A DNA stretch of 64,000 nucleotides from Coriaria nepalensis (lineage: Eukaryota; Streptophyta; Magnoliopsida; Cucurbitales; Coriariaceae), in NCBI GenBank assembly GCA_027186245.1, contig CP114484.1, forward strand, positions 1,190,501-1,254,500. Direction: 5' to 3'. The notes under the pieces were generated by a model. The model worked only from the letters and a program-made list of their open reading frames with translations, was not told the origin of the DNA and made no database searches. The position numbers and the translations under genes were made by a program. Numbering within the stretch: the stretch's first letter is position 1; every line of letters begins with the position of its first letter. Below, in pieces: positions 12,017 through 24,548 of this stretch.

Positions 12017-14883
12017 ATGGAAAAAGCTGCATTGGCCGAACCGTGGCGGCCGGACCTGGCGCACTCCGCCATGTTCAGGCCACCGGAGACACCGCGTGAT
12101 CCCATGGAGTTCCTCTCGCGTTCATGGAGTGTATCCGCTCTGGAAGTTTCCAAAGCTCTAGCTCCACCACACTTGTCTTTTACTAAGAACATGTCTGGCT
12201 TAAACAATGGCGGTAGCGGAGGTCCTCTTTTGGAGGATCTTTCCGTCGAGGCGGAGGACGGCGCGACGGTTTCCGGTAACCCGTTTTCGTTTGCTTCATC
12301 GGAGACATCGCAGATGGTTATGGATCGCATCATGTTGCAGTCGGTAAGTTAGACCAGAGAGCATACATGCGGACAAATTATGGGATTTCATTAGTTTTGT
12401 CACTTTTCTATTTTCATCTCACTCACTGCGAAGTGCATCATGATCTTGTATTGTAGCACCTTGTTCTGATATTCTTGTTCTTATCGTTTTTTTGTTTTCC
12501 GGTAATTCTGTTAAGACTTTCCTACCATTAATCGTCTCTAATTCCTCTCTGTTTTTTTCACTGTTTTATGGGATTTGAGTTTATAATAATCCGAACTCCA
12601 AATACTTTCTCCTAATCCGTGCTGTTTTCTAGTAAATAACGATGTGTTTACGGGCACTTCTCTGCTTCATGCTTTGCTGCTTTCATTTTCTTCCAGTTTT
12701 CTATTTTCTGGTCCCGATGAAGGTTGATTAGTATTACCGACACACACTTAACAACTGCAATCATATCTCTGATCCTCACGCCCATTTTATTGTCTACCCG
12801 TTTTTTAACACTACAACTTAATCATATCTTCGTTCGCAATCATTAAGTATTCTCTCCGGTTAATTTACGGACTCCGTTATCTTTTTATGCAGCAGGACGT
12901 ATCCCCACGCACTTCCGGCAGGCTCTCTCACAGCAGTGGCCCACTTAACGGCACACAGAGCTGCGGTTCCTCGACTGATAGCCCACCTGTCTCTCCGTCT
13001 GAAATTGACGACGTTAAGGTTTGTCTCTTACAGCACATCCCCACTAAATTCCTGTTTCTGTAAGTTTGCCTGAACTGGCTAAATCAGTAACCTCTGCTCT
13101 AGTTTATTTACTGAAATAAGACAATTAAAAAAAAAAAAAAACAGAGCCTAAGCGACATTAATTGAGCACGCTTGAGCTGGTGCATTAAATAAGGACTCTG
13201 TCCCCGCTTGGATGAATAATTACAACCTTCATTTTCTCGTGGCGTGTGTACGCGTATGCAGCTAGCTGGACATGAAAGCTGAGACTGACCATTATGTTCT
13301 TGATTACAGTTTGTCCGGGCAACCAATACGCTCAACACCCAATACAGAGCCACCCCATTGGTCCCGGCCGGAGGTGGAAAAACGGTAGGCAGATGGCTGA
13401 AGGACAGGAAGGAGAAAAAGAAAGAGGAAACCAGAGCCCATAACGCTCAACTACATGCCGCTATTTCAGTAGCTGGAGTTGCTGCTGCTATTGCTGCCAT
13501 AGCTGCCGCCACTGCAGCCTCTTCGAGCTCCGGCAATGATGAGCAGATGGCAAAGACTGACATGGCTGTCGCATCTGCTGCCACTCTAGTGGCGGCCCAG
13601 TGCGTCGAGGCAGCAGAAGCATTAGGTGCTGATCGGGATCACCTTGCTTTGGTTGTTAACTCTGCCGTTAATGTTCGGTCTTCAAGTGACATAATGACTC
13701 TAACTGCTGCAGCCGCTACAGGTACTGTAACTGAATTTTGGATTCTATTATGGTTGGAATTGTAACTTTTGTATCGACGTTTAGAATTTTATGGTTTGTG
13801 TTTTAGCTTTGCGTGGGGCTGCAACTTTGAAGGCAAGAGCATTGAAGGAGGTGTGGAATATTGCAGCTGTTATTCCGGTCGAGAAGGGGATTGGGGTTGT
13901 GGGTGGTAGTAATAATAATGGTCGAAATGGTAATTGTAATAGCAGCAACAGTGATGAGCTTGTTCCTGAAGATAATTTCCTTGGCATTTGTAGTAGAGAA
14001 TTACTAGCTAGAGGCTGTGAGCTCCTCAAACGTACCCGTAAAGGTAAATGAATCTACTTCTTTTATGTTAATTCGTCACAATTCTTACTACAGTTTTATT
14101 GAAGAAGATCATTGTTTGTTGAATGCAGGTGATCTGCACTGGAAAGTTGTCTCTGTCTACATTAACCAAACGAATCAGGTACAATTCAGTTCTTATATTT
14201 TTCTGATCCATATTTTGTTTACTCATCTCTTTATAACTACAATATGATTGTTCAATAATTTTTGGTTGGAAAATGACGTTTAGGTTTGGTAAGGGTGTGA
14301 AAAAGAGTCTAGTACATGATGATCATGATGATGATGAAGTAGTGGAATCTGCTTTTCCCTTTAGCTTCTTCCCTCGCGGTCTTTTAATCAAGATTTTGGA
14401 ATTTCCTTTTTGTGCAGGTGATGCTCAAGATGAAGAGTAGGCACGTTGCTGGGACCATCACGAAAAAGAAAAAGAGTGAGTGTTAATGCCCTTGTCTTTC
14501 TTCTCTTAATGATTTATTTGTCAGAAGATGAAAAAAAAAAATGGCCGCTTCTCCTGCCTTGGGATTGATGAAAGTAAAAAGCTTTCATTCATGGCAGTAG
14601 AGTAAGGATAAAAGAAACTAAAGCGATCCTCTTTATTAAGTTCTTTATTTTCTTTCTTTTTTTGTTAATTTCAGATGTGGTAGTAGATGCGGTCAAAGAT
14701 ATGCCCGCCTGGCCAGGCCGGCACTTGCTGGAAGGTGGTGAGAACCGGCGCTACTTCGGGTTGAAGACGCTTCTTCGAGGGGTAGTAGAATTCGAATGTA
14801 GAAATCAAAGGGAGTATGATATTTGGATTCAAGGTGTCTCAAGACTTCTCTCCATTGCCGCCGAAAGGAACAGTAGACATTAA
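12017..14883 (+). CDS. FORKED-like / VAN3-binding protein (DUF828 + PH domain)
   Basis: In Arabidopsis the FORKED family links phosphoinositides and the ARF-GAP VAN3 to PIN auxin-carrier sorting and leaf-vein patterning. This protein has 472 residues in seven exons: 12017-12343, 12893-13018, 13310-13721, 13807-14043, 14129-14178, 14418-14475, 14675-14883. The N-terminus has [20 protein letters not shown], the typical DUF828 opening. The DUF828 core includes [20 protein letters not shown], then an alanine-rich helical stretch ([20 protein letters not shown]) and [20 protein letters not shown]. The C-terminal PH-like domain runs from about residue 363 and ends [14 protein letters not shown]. 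All phases agree and the frame closes at TAA. From memory of gene order it is closest to the At3g22810 lineage. Confidence 0.95.
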
Positions 14884-17510
14884 GGTTTTTTTTTTTTTGG
14901 GGGTTATTCAAAAATGGTAGGTTATGAAATGGATTAGGATTCGTTGAACTTATTATTATTATATTATAAGATGAAATGTTTATGTAGTTTGATGATTCTA
15001 TGTTCTGGGCTGGCTTTTGTTTTTGTTGTAAAGATGGGGGTGGATGTAGATTAAGGACAAAAAGTCATCTAACTGGGGAGTGTTTGTTTTCTTTTAATTT
15101 AAAAACTATCTTTGTAGTAATATTCAAGTCTTTTGTTTTGGTTGGGTTTTGAATGGGGAAAGTAAAGGGGGTGGATTTTGTATGAAAGTAAGTGACGCCA
15201 TGTGATCTCTCATGTTTCTGTGTTCTTACAATCTCTGGCTTTCATATGAAAAGAAAAAGTTAGTACCTTGGACTACTTACTAAGGCTGTTAAAAAGGAAC
15301 ACGTTGAATGATCTTTTAGGCTTGAGATACGATTTATGGGTTTGGAGAATCAAGGATTTTTCGGATTGTTTGATGTTCGGAAACGAAACATGTTCTTTCT
15401 TAATGGTCGCAGAATGAGCTAAACAACTAATCTTCACAATTAGATGGATACTGTTCGGATATGATCCGTACCGGCCCAATACTTTGCATGGTTTAGCCCA
15501 AATTAAAAATTTTGATGTAGGAAAGTTATTGCGGGACAAGATATCGCTTATGCTTTTTGGGTATACGTGGGGCTAATAGTAATATGGGCCTTAGATTAGA
15601 ACTGTCTGCGAAGTAACAACTTAGATTGTAACATGAGCTAGGTTGAGCCCAAAAACAACTCAGGCCCAAATCAGACATCTGTTTTTGAATCTACTAAAGG
15701 CCCATCGAGACTGTTAATGGACTGGACTGAACATGTATAGTCTTCTTACAAAAAAAAAAAAAAAAAAACCTGACAATGGGGAGATTTATGCTTCAATGAC
15801 ATCAGGGTCTACTGCATAACAATGCCAGAAAAGAGAAAAAGAAGAAGAAGAAGTAATTAGCTATATATAGAAAATAAAGATAAGTTAGGGTTATATCCGA
15901 TATATATTTTTCGATAGTTAAGTTAGGGTTCTATTTTTTCAAACATGTCTTCTATCTATTTTTTCAAACATGTCTTCTATCTATTTTTTCAAACATGTCT
16001 TCTTGACCATGACCGACCGACCAGCATATTATTAACTCGTGTCGGCCTCCATATTCCTTAACTGGTCTTATCAATAACTCCGAGTTGGGCCCTCTTCATT
16101 TCAGGCCGGTCCAACCAACGCTAGTTGCTCCTTATGGAGCTCGGTCAGCTTAGGACCGCCCACGCAACAAATCTCTCCCCCTTTTTTTTATTATTATTTA
16201 AATTATTACTTTACAGAGTGAAAAATCATCATTTTTTGTTCTTGTTCCTCTATTATTTTCACCCAGGACGAAACCCAAGAGTTGGTAAACTGAACTCTGA
16301 ACTCTGAAGGAAAGTGGTGGAAGCGGCGGGCAAGCGCCAGACTGTTCAGGTTTTCCAACTTTGAATTATCCATTTACGCCTAATTAGCTAGTGTTACTGC
16401 CATCGCCCCCACCCATCCCATCCTCTTTGTCAACCTGTCTCACCCCAACAAGTTAAAAACAATATGTATATATATATAATTCTGAAAGACAAAGTGGGCC
16501 ATCAGTTTTAAATTCCTGCACTTTTAAGATGGAAGTGGGTCAGTGACACTCCGCGTATTCGGGCTTTATACATATCTTTTGACTGTCTGGTTCTTACACC
16601 TTCGACCATAAAATGTAAAAACAAGAGCTAACTTGCCCACACCTGTGTGTACAGTGTAGTCAAATCATGTATGCGACCGACCGTCTATTCATTCATCCCT
16701 CCATCCCTCCCTCCCTCCCACTTTTCCTCGCCTTTTTTGACATTCTATCTTACATACTTGACTTGTTCATCACTGTTTCAATAACAGTCGTCCGATTAGG
16801 CATAACATTAGTTAGGTTTATAAACATCTACCTTATCTATGAATGCATGACAGCTAGCGGTTAAGTTGACGTACTTACGCAAAGTTTATAACGATTTGTA
16901 CATGCAATGCCACATTACGCCAGATAATCTTTTGATTCTGGGAACGAAATAAATTAACACTGTAGCTTTCTAAACAGTAAAGAGAAAGAGAGAGAGAGGG
17001 GAATATGGCTTAGTTATTCGCTGTTTAATGACAATAATCAGATAATGCAGAGAACTATGTGACAAAAATATATATCAGTAATCAATGTCCTTTCGTTTTC
17101 TTTATATTCTACTTACTTTTCTTTCTTTTAATTATATTCTTCTATTTTCTATGATTTCTCGCAAAAATAATGGAACCCCATGTCATGATATAGTTACTCT
17201 TCACGTGTAAAGCTTTATTCTAGCTTTAAGAGTTAAGAACATGACTGAATTTGCCCATTTCCAATCCAATATATTATGAGCAAATATTCGGTTATGCTTT
17301 AGCGTGTTGATTTGGATTTTCATTTTGATAAGAGAGAGCAGCGTGCGGAGAGATAAATAAAGAATCACGTCGGAGTGACTTATAGCAATTTATAATAATT
17401 TTTAGAGATAATGATTAGAATCTAATCAGTAATGTATTTTATAATAATTTTTAGAGAGAATGATTAAAGTAAGAATATTATATATTTTTCGAGAATTATT
17501 GAACCTTTTC
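14884..17510. other. Intergenic, no gene seen
   Basis: This holds the 3' UTR of the FORKED-like gene, then about 2.5 kb without coding signal. It contains a perfect 25-base tandem repeat (separate entry), an A run near 15750, and a (TCCC)n-like stretch around 16698-16720. The short open frames are not conserved-looking. Confidence 0.55.
15931..16003. repeat. Three tandem copies of a 25-base unit
   Basis: The unit starts CTATTTTTTCAAACATGTCT and is 25 bases long. Copies are at 15931-15955, 15956-15980 and 15981-16003; the first two are identical and the third lacks the last two bases. Identity this high suggests a recent replication-slippage or unequal-exchange event. Confidence 0.95.
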
Positions 17511-18000
17511 GATCGTGAGACAAAATCCCAGTAAGCCCCACCTTGGCCTAAGTGGGACCGCTTACTTGCAGCAAAAGGTCCGTCACATGGCCAACAGCTT
17601 ATGCTCCTCCCAGGCTGTTCTGCATCGCCTTCAAGGGAAGCTCTTATCTCAGCCCCTTGGTTGCAGCCTCAACTTCGACTTATCTTGTTGGTCATGTTTC
17701 AATGCCTCCGCCTTGTGGGTGTTGAGGCTAAGGGCACGCACCCACGGAGTCAGCCTCGTCCTTGTAGGATCAGTCTATGATTTACCTTTAACCATCAGAT
17801 GGGCTCCCTAGTTATAAGCTGAGTTGATCCCTAGGTCGACACCAATAGTAAGCATTTTGTCAGGTAGCTTAAGGAGATGAGGGTCACGTGGCATGCCTGG
17901 AGGCCTTCAACTCCTCTCGTATCACTAAGGCCAGCTTACTATAGGATATGCGAGTGTCGATCTACTCCCCCGATATGTTGGAAAATGATCCATCTTCTCT
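17511..18000. other. GC-richer anonymous block, probably transposon-derived
   Basis: About 490 bases with clearly higher GC than the flanks, and frames broken by stops. It directly abuts the fold-back repeat, so it may be part of the same insertion. I recognise no protein domain. Confidence 0.3.
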
Positions 18001-18554
18001 TGACATGCGTGATCTATGTACCTTCCTGTGGTGGAGTTGCCTCAGGAATTGTTGCGAGGTATTTACTCTTCTCCCGCATGCTTCCTGTCTTTTCATGTGG
18101 CTAGCCTTTCTTTCTCCCTCAATTTCTTAAACCCTTTGAAACCCTTTGAAATTTTCTCTCTCTGCTACCTTCCTGCAAACTTTCTCCCTCTGACGACTTT
18201 AGATTTGCTCTCACTACTGCTCCGACAGTGTTCAGTTGTACTATTATGCCGCCTCCCCGCTCGAAATACGTTAGGCACCATGTTTGAGAAAACAAGTAAG
18301 TATTCAAACCTGTTTCACTGATTTCTGTAATGTTCTTTGGAGGGAGAAAGTTTGCCGGAAGGTAGCAGAGAGAGAAAGTTTCAAAGGGTTTCAGAAATGG
18401 AGGGAGAAAGAAAGGAAAATGGATTTGGTATCATGAATTTCAAATGTGAAGAGCCATGTGGAGAGATCTGAATGGCTGGCCACATGAAGAGACAAGAAGC
18501 GTGCGGGAGAGGAGTAAATTCCTCACAAGAAGGGACAACGATCATGCGTGTCAA
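18001..18554. mobile_element. Fold-back inverted repeat (non-autonomous element)
   Basis: The segment 18001-18190 is repeated in reverse complement at 18340-18554. Clear anchors are TTTACTCTTCTCCCGCATGC (18062-18081) against its near-complement around 18500-18520, and CTGCTACCTTCCTGCAAACT (18162-18181) against 18349-18370. The arms are roughly 85-90% identical by eye. The right arm carries an extra block of about 60 bases near 18419-18478. A spacer of about 150 bases separates the arms. No coding capacity is visible. It could be a fold-back or Mutator-like derivative, or a head-to-head duplication; I could not fix target-site duplications. Confidence 0.75.
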
Positions 18555-18987
18555 AACAAGATGTTTAATGATATATTTCGATATAATTTACCGCAAAAAC
18601 CCTTAATAGTAGAAGAACACAATGATGTTTAATGATAGTGGATAATCTGGAAAAGATAGAATACATTTAGCTCACAATATTCAAAAGAAGCTTATCTTAA
18701 TTAATTTCAACTGTTCATATTAAAATAGGGATTAATGGGAAAGGAAGAAACTTTAACGAGCAGATACAAAAAATTTACAATATACAGATGAGACTTAAGA
18801 GGATTAATTAATTAATCAATATATTTTCTCGATAATCTCACCCTGATCAATTTCTTACAATCCGAGTTCCGACGTTCCCCTTGTCCCCCACTTTAAATCA
18901 AAAATCCAGGCTGTTTCTTAATTAAAACAAGACAAGAAATCTTCCCTCCGTTTTTGGCATTTCTTAGGCGAGTAATACGTCGTCGTG
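18555..18987. other. Intergenic / 3' flank of the EPFL gene
   Basis: AT-rich DNA between the fold-back repeat and the stop codon of the EPFL gene. It probably includes the 3' UTR of that gene on the minus strand. Nothing else was recognised. Confidence 0.5.
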
Positions 18988-19429
18988 TTAAGGCATATAC
19001 AGCTTCTTCCCGCACTTGCATCTCCAAGCTTCGGGATAGTATTCTAACAACGGTACACTAAGCCCGGGTTGAATCGGCACGTGAACCGGTTTACAAGGCG
19101 AGCATCTCCCGCATTTCGATCTACACGTCGGCGGGAACGAACCCGGCCCACTCATTAGTCTCTCTTCTTCCATCACTGATCGGGACCAACCTCCCAGTTT
19201 CCTAACCTCCCCAACTTACCAAACAGAAAAAAACAACGATAAGTAGTTAGTTTGAGAAAGTGCAGAAATATAGTATTCCAGGCTTACTTTGTAAGATTCT
19301 TGAGTCAGCGACAAGGGCGGATGAAGAAGCGAAGAAGAGGAGCAGAGAGACAGCGGTGAGAGTTGTTGTCAGCCAACAGCGGCGGCGGTGATTGCGGTGG
19401 TGGCTGCACTGGTGTGCTATTCCGCCCAT
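18988..19429 (-). CDS. EPIDERMAL PATTERNING FACTOR-like secreted peptide (EPFL4/5/6 type)
   Basis: Precursor of a secreted cysteine-rich peptide that signals through ERECTA-family receptor kinases and TMM to shape stomata, inflorescence stems or organ margins. It has 122 residues in two exons, 19288-19429 and 18988-19214, joined through a short intron of 73 bases (GT-AG; the acceptor AG at 19215-19216 keeps the frame). An in-frame TAA lies just upstream of the ATG at 19429. A hydrophobic signal segment spans residues 25-40. The mature domain is at the C-terminus: GSFPPTCRSKCGRCSPCKPV, HVPIQPG and the family-typical ending EYYPEAWRCKCGKKLYMP, with six conserved cysteines. The ending and the gene order favour EPFL4/EPFL5 (CHALLAH-like), but the member cannot be fixed by eye. 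Confidence 0.93.
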
Positions 19430-21921
19430 TGCCAGCTGGTGATCGCGTTAGAAACAAGCAACATCAGACAGGATGAGCCTTTAATTATGCAAAAAGAAAA
19501 TAAAGAAAAAAGGCTCAGGTGAGACTGAAACAGAGTTTTCGCATCTGCTCTTATTGCATCACTTTTCTTCTTTATTTTGGACGTGGGCAGGGCAGTGTGG
19601 TTTTTAAGTCAAATAGTCTGCAGCGATAGATCAGGGAGAGAGAGATAGATCGGGTCTTGGAATTGGTTTTGTTTTATTGTTCGGCCCAACTTGCTGTAGA
19701 GTGTAATGAACGTTGAATTGAGGCCCATGGTTGATTTCGATGCATTCATGAAGGACCTTGTTTTTTGGATTATTTACTGGTGTGGCAGTCGCACTGTGCA
19801 TGTGAAGTGGACATGGGGGCGGGAGCAGGTAGAGGATTGACTAAATAGTAATAATTGCTTAAAATGGAGGGGTGTTAATGGTAGATGATGTAGATTCAAA
19901 AGGCCACCCGTGTGGGTTATACGTGGGGGGGTGTGCTGTCATGTACATCTGAGGGATTCTGAACCCGGCCCCACCCCCACCCGATCCATTATTGATCGGT
20001 CTCTCTCTCTCCCTCATCTCTGTCGTGTACGATTGGTCTATTATATTTTTGTGTGGGACCCAAATTACTGGGATGGGGATTTTGAGGTTCTTACTGTTCA
20101 AGATATTGTTGCTGTAAATGAAGGAAAAAAAAAAGCAATAGAATTTCCAAAAAAGTACATTCGCCTGATTCATCGTGTTTAAGGAAAATTTATATTGTTG
20201 TTGCAGATTATGTTTACAGTAAATTGATCCATTTTAATCGTAAGAATGGATATTGTTATTATAGATCAATGAATTCAGAACTCAAAACAATTATACGTGG
20301 GCTCTAAAACAGCCTTGCGGGACTGATCATGAATGAGTCGAACTGAAGTGATGAAGAGTCGAGTTTCAGATGGACTACGATGGTCAGGAGGCAGTTGAGT
20401 TACGACAAAGAGGTAGGCCGAAGCATCATAGATTCTGATGATGTCTTCAGAGTCAGAGTACTCATGCTGAGAACCTAATTGCCATGATAGAGTCCAAACT
20501 AAGGGGTAGCTAAGCCCTTTACTAGCCATTAGACGAAAGTGGGCATTGCACTCTTTAATAATAAATTCGTAATCGACGTAGTAATTATGTTAAATGAAAT
20601 GTGTCTGGTTATTACATAAAATAATGAGCATTGAAGAAAGAAGATCTTAGGTAAATGTATAAAATGGTATTGCATCTCAAGGAAAAGGTACAATGACAGA
20701 ATTCCTAATACAATCACACTCATCATTTGCTCTCCATTATTGCTAACTTGATCGGAGGGATATTACTGGACATAATCTCGGTAATATAATTGTGCGATTT
20801 TTGCAGGTGTTTTCTAGTCATAGTTGTGTCGAGCTCACACCTAAGTGATTTGCAGTGTCTCACTTAGGTGTGTCGAGGTGATATGATCTCCCAAGCAGTC
20901 TCGGGTACTTCCGAAATCGAGCACCCCAACATCTCGACCAAAGAATACCTACAACCATCTATTTATCATTATTTTCTTTGAGGCTCCCTCCCTGAAGGCA
21001 TGTAATGGATTTGTTCTCGCCTCAGTCAAGTCATGTTTGAGTATGAAAATTAGGGGCAAGCAACTTTCCTGATACGATACTAATACCGGCATCGGGACTG
21101 AAATCTTTATTCCCGGTTTGGTACTGATACTATTAGTATCGGGGACTTGGTTGTAGGGTAAAAAAAAAACTAAATTTAATTTTAAATTATTATTATTATT
21201 ATTATGTTTTTGATATTAAATGTATAAGAAGAAGGAAAATAATTTTATTTCCCATAAAATTATGTATTTAATTATTTAAAAAGGGAATAAAGGAATTAAT
21301 TTTAGATTAAATTACTTAATTACTATAATAGAATTGAAGTGTAAATGAATAATTCGATTAAATTATATAAAAAATATATATTTAAAAAAAAAAATTTCAT
21401 TCTCACATTATTATTATATTTTAAATAAAAACAATAAATTTTTTTTTTCATTTTATTTCTATGAATATTATAGAATTAAAATTCCCAAAAGTGTATAGGA
21501 ATACGATCAAGAAAATAACAATATTTTATTCAATCAAATTCTATTGAGATTGGGCTTGGTATTGGACTTGGGCCTAATTTTTGAGTTTTAAGTCTAAAAA
21601 CGTAATCGAAAATGAGAGGACGTCTGAAACTATGGATCGTAGGCCTGAGTGCGTCATCAATGACGAAAAATCACAGCCCACAGAGTCACAAAGACACAAA
21701 CCATTGTCAAAAAGCCACTTACATACGATGATACGATTCAATTAATTTGGACAGGCACAATAATGATATTCTGAAAAAGAGCGAGGGTAATTATGACTTT
21801 TCCCCTTCATCAATATCTACCACTTAAAATTTATTTAAAGAAAAAAAAAAAACAATTCACGATTCGGTTCCGTTTCTCTGTAAACTTTTGGCGTTTCCCA
21901 GCGGGAATAGTATTGCGAGCG
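19430..21921. other. Intergenic: EPFL promoter side and AT-rich DNA
   Basis: The first few hundred bases are upstream of the EPFL gene. I find no coding exon. It contains a small perfect hairpin at 20836-20872 (separate entry). A short imperfect inverted pair around GATACTAATA and TATTAGTATC lies at 21078-21141. An AT-rich stretch follows at 21170-21540. Just before the ARD start is an A run at 21840-21852. Confidence 0.5.
20836..20872. repeat. Perfect 13-base inverted repeat (hairpin)
   Basis: CACACCTAAGTGA at 20836-20848 is exactly reverse-complemented at 20860-20872, with an 11-base loop. It has no U tract and no nearby gene end, so it is not an obvious terminator or RNA gene. It may be part of a decayed element. 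Confidence 0.7.
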
Positions 21922-23584
21922 ATGGGTATATCCGACAAGGTAACGGACGCCTTCATCCCTTTCCGTGGATCATTTATTTCTCCCTGAAAATTTTCCGATC
22001 ATGGTCTCTCTCTTGTCTTTTTCTTTTGATCATCCGCGACTGGTTACTGTTTGGTGCCTTCTAATATTTTGATTTTGCGTAAAGAGCTAGAAATTCTCTG
22101 TAATTATGGGGGTAAAACTAAAAGGTTGAGGTCTCTTCTGGGAAAACGCTGTACTTGGGTACAGATTGCTAATGCTTATGATGATTTTTTTGGCAAGTTA
22201 AAGTACATGATTAGTTTCAGGTTTGTACCAATATCAATGCTAAACCACAAATCCGAGTACAGATAAAGCAGGATGGAATTCTGAACCTTCATTCTATTTG
22301 TATTTGATCTTATAGTTCTTGAAAATGTGCATAGATATAGTTGACAGACTTGTCGTGTCCACAGGATCCTAGGGAGGAGGTAATTCAGGCATGGTACATG
22401 GATGACAGTGAAGAGGATCAGAGGCTTCCCCATCACAAGGAACCCAAGGAGTTTGTTTCCTTGGAACAACTTGCTGGTGAGTCTGGTTGGGAACAAGTTA
22501 CGGTAATGAAATTGTATTACTTTCGTTTGCTCGCTTGACTGGTTTCATCAAAGTTGCTCTAAACTTTCAGAGCTTGGAGTGCTGAGCTGGAGACTAGATG
22601 CTGATAACTATGAATCGGATGAGGAGTTGAAGAAGATCCGTCAAGAACGTGGTTACTCCTACATGGTTTGGCCCTTGATTTTACCATCTTACTTTTATTT
22701 ATTTCCGTTTTCCACTTTACTGTGCCAATGCCTGTTTATTGGCGAAATAAATTACGGAAGGAGTAGAATATCTGCGGAATGTATATGTTGGTGATTCTAA
22801 TAATGAAATGATAAGCCTGTTACTTAAAGAAGACTTGTTGTTCTGTCTATGAAATTGTCAGTATTACACTCTACTATCTGATTCTGATGAGTGATCTTAT
22901 CTTCAGGACTTCTGTGAAGTTTGTCCAGAAAAGCTGCCAAATTATGAAGAGAAGATAAAACACTTTTTCGAGGAACACCTTCACACTGACGAGGAGATTC
23001 GCTACGCTGTGGAGGGAAGTGGTAGGACTAGTATTTGTTATCATTACTTCTGATCTTCAAGGTATCACCAATATATAGTTTTTCTCTTTTCTGAAATCCT
23101 TTTCTTATCTCTGCTGAAGGTTACTTTGATGTGAGGGATCGCAACGACAAATGGATACGTGTGTGGATAAAGAAAGGGGGCATAATTGTTTTGCCTGCTG
23201 GGATTTATCACCGCTTTACACTGGATTCAAACAATTACATCAAGGTAGAGTTCATTCACAGATTGTATAAATGCCAGTTTCATCATTCATGGTAGGAGCG
23301 ATGGCTAATATATAGAGGGTTTGAAACTCATTTCATCTCTTTTTATGCAGGCTATGCGGCTTTTTGTTGGCGACCCTGTTTGGACTCCATTCAATCGTCC
23401 TCATGATCATCTTCCAGCTAGGTAATGGTTATGCCATATCAATCCGGTGCTTATTTCGTTTGTTCGAATGCAAAAATAGCATTCTCAACTCTGATATTGT
23501 ACTTGTTTTCGATGAAGGAACGAATATCTTAAAACCTTTGCGGACAAGGAAGCTGGGAATGAAGCTGTTGAATCCGCTGCATAA
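21922..23584 (+). CDS. ARD: Acireductone dioxygenase (methionine salvage)
   Basis: Cupin-fold metalloenzyme of the methionine (Yang) salvage cycle. With Fe(II) it converts acireductone to the 2-oxo acid precursor of methionine plus formate; with Ni(II) it makes an off-pathway product. It has 200 residues in seven exons: 21922-21939, 22365-22476, 22571-22665, 22907-23021, 23120-23244, 23351-23421, 23518-23584. The first exon encodes only MGISDK. The metal ligands are visible in [12 protein letters not shown] (H-x-H-x4-E) and in [12 protein letters not shown] (fourth ligand His). The conserved [20 protein letters not shown] follows, then LPAR. The cytosolic or nuclear location is known for the family. 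All residues expected for activity are present. Confidence 0.96.
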
Positions 23585-24450
23585 AACAACCCTAAGCTGT
23601 TGTATCCGCGGCATAAAACACCCTCTCGCGGCTTACTGAAATCTATTATAACCATACTTGCTTGTCTGTAGTATGTGTATGTATAATAATAATATATACT
23701 ACCCCCAAACTTATCTGCAATAAATGGTTTCCGTACAGGGCTACTCTGTATTGATGTAATGAAATAATACATTAGATTTGCAAATCTTTTATCTTGAATT
23801 AAAATTTGTGATTATAAACTTTTTTTTTATTAAATTTTATACAATTAAAATAAATGGATTGATAAAAAAGATGGTTTGGATTGTGATCCACGTGTAGTTC
23901 AGGTATTGGATAAATAAAAGTTTGCCCCTGGGTGAAGTGAGAGACAGCCAATGAGATATCGACACGCTCACTCTAACCAGAAAGAAAAGGGACGATTAAA
24001 TTCAAGCCAAGAGTTGCCAATCAAAATCGCTAATAGATTTTGCCTAGAGCGACGAATCACATCCAAGGATTCTTAGATTAGTAATTTGACACGTGGAACT
24101 TTAAAAATGACGTCGTTTCACGTACCAAGCTTTCAGGCTTAAATGATATATCCCCGTCACCTTCTTGGCTTCTTCCATTCCATCATCCAAGGTAAATAAA
24201 CATTAAAATAATATTCTATTCAGATGTACCAATAAACAAGTGACGTGTCGCGGAATTCCTCAAAGAAGAAAGATGGAGAATCCACGTGGATGATTGAAAA
24301 TATCTAAACGCCATTCTTTCTAGATCGGGACGGAAGGAAAATATCTACGACCTCTTTTGTCACCTGTCATCACTTTTAGCAACTGCCATCTAAGGTAATC
24401 ACGCCTGCTTAAAGAAAAGAGACCCCGGAAAAAGAAAATCCACCGCCATT
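23585..24450. other. Intergenic: ARD 3' flank and heat-factor promoter
   Basis: No coding signal. The right part carries a cluster of ACGT elements, described separately, and runs into the core promoter of the heat shock factor. Confidence 0.6.
23888..24290 (+). promoter_or_regulatory. Cluster of ACGT-core (ABRE/G-box-like) elements upstream of the HSF gene
   Basis: Five ACGT-core sites lie in 400 bases: CCACGTGT at 23888-23895, ACACGTGG at 24089-24096, TGACGTCG at 24108-24115, GACGTGTC at 24242-24249, and TCCACGTGGA at 24281-24290. These are the classic binding sites of bZIP factors of the ABF/AREB and HY5 type. Density this high just upstream of a gene suggests abscisic-acid or stress control. 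That agrees with what is reported for Arabidopsis HSFA6b, but function here is inferred. Confidence 0.6.
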
Positions 24451-24460
24451 TTATATATAT
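24451..24460 (+). promoter_or_regulatory. TATA box of the HSF gene
   Basis: TTATATATAT lies about 90-100 bases before the ATG at 24549, the usual place for a plant TATA box with a short leader. Confidence 0.55.
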
Positions 24461-24548
24461 CGTTGATACGATTTCTCTAACGCTGCTCAGTTCATGTGTC
24501 TGTCCTTCCAAGTTTGTGTCTTCCTCTCCCCTTAATACACTTTTGTTC

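Noticed and set aside
15931..16003. CRISPR-like direct repeats
   Set aside because: The copies are adjacent with no spacers, and the genome is a plant.
17515..17811. 98-residue open frame before the fold-back repeat
   Set aside because: No known domain, surrounding frames equally open, and the block looks like non-coding transposon DNA.
19859..20182. Overlapping 104- and 90-residue frames on opposite strands
   Set aside because: They shadow each other with no motif, and they lie in the upstream region of the EPFL gene.
24516..24548. Upstream extension of the HSF frame
   Set aside because: It begins at GTG, not ATG, and lies in the expected 5' leader; the ATG at 24549 fits better.
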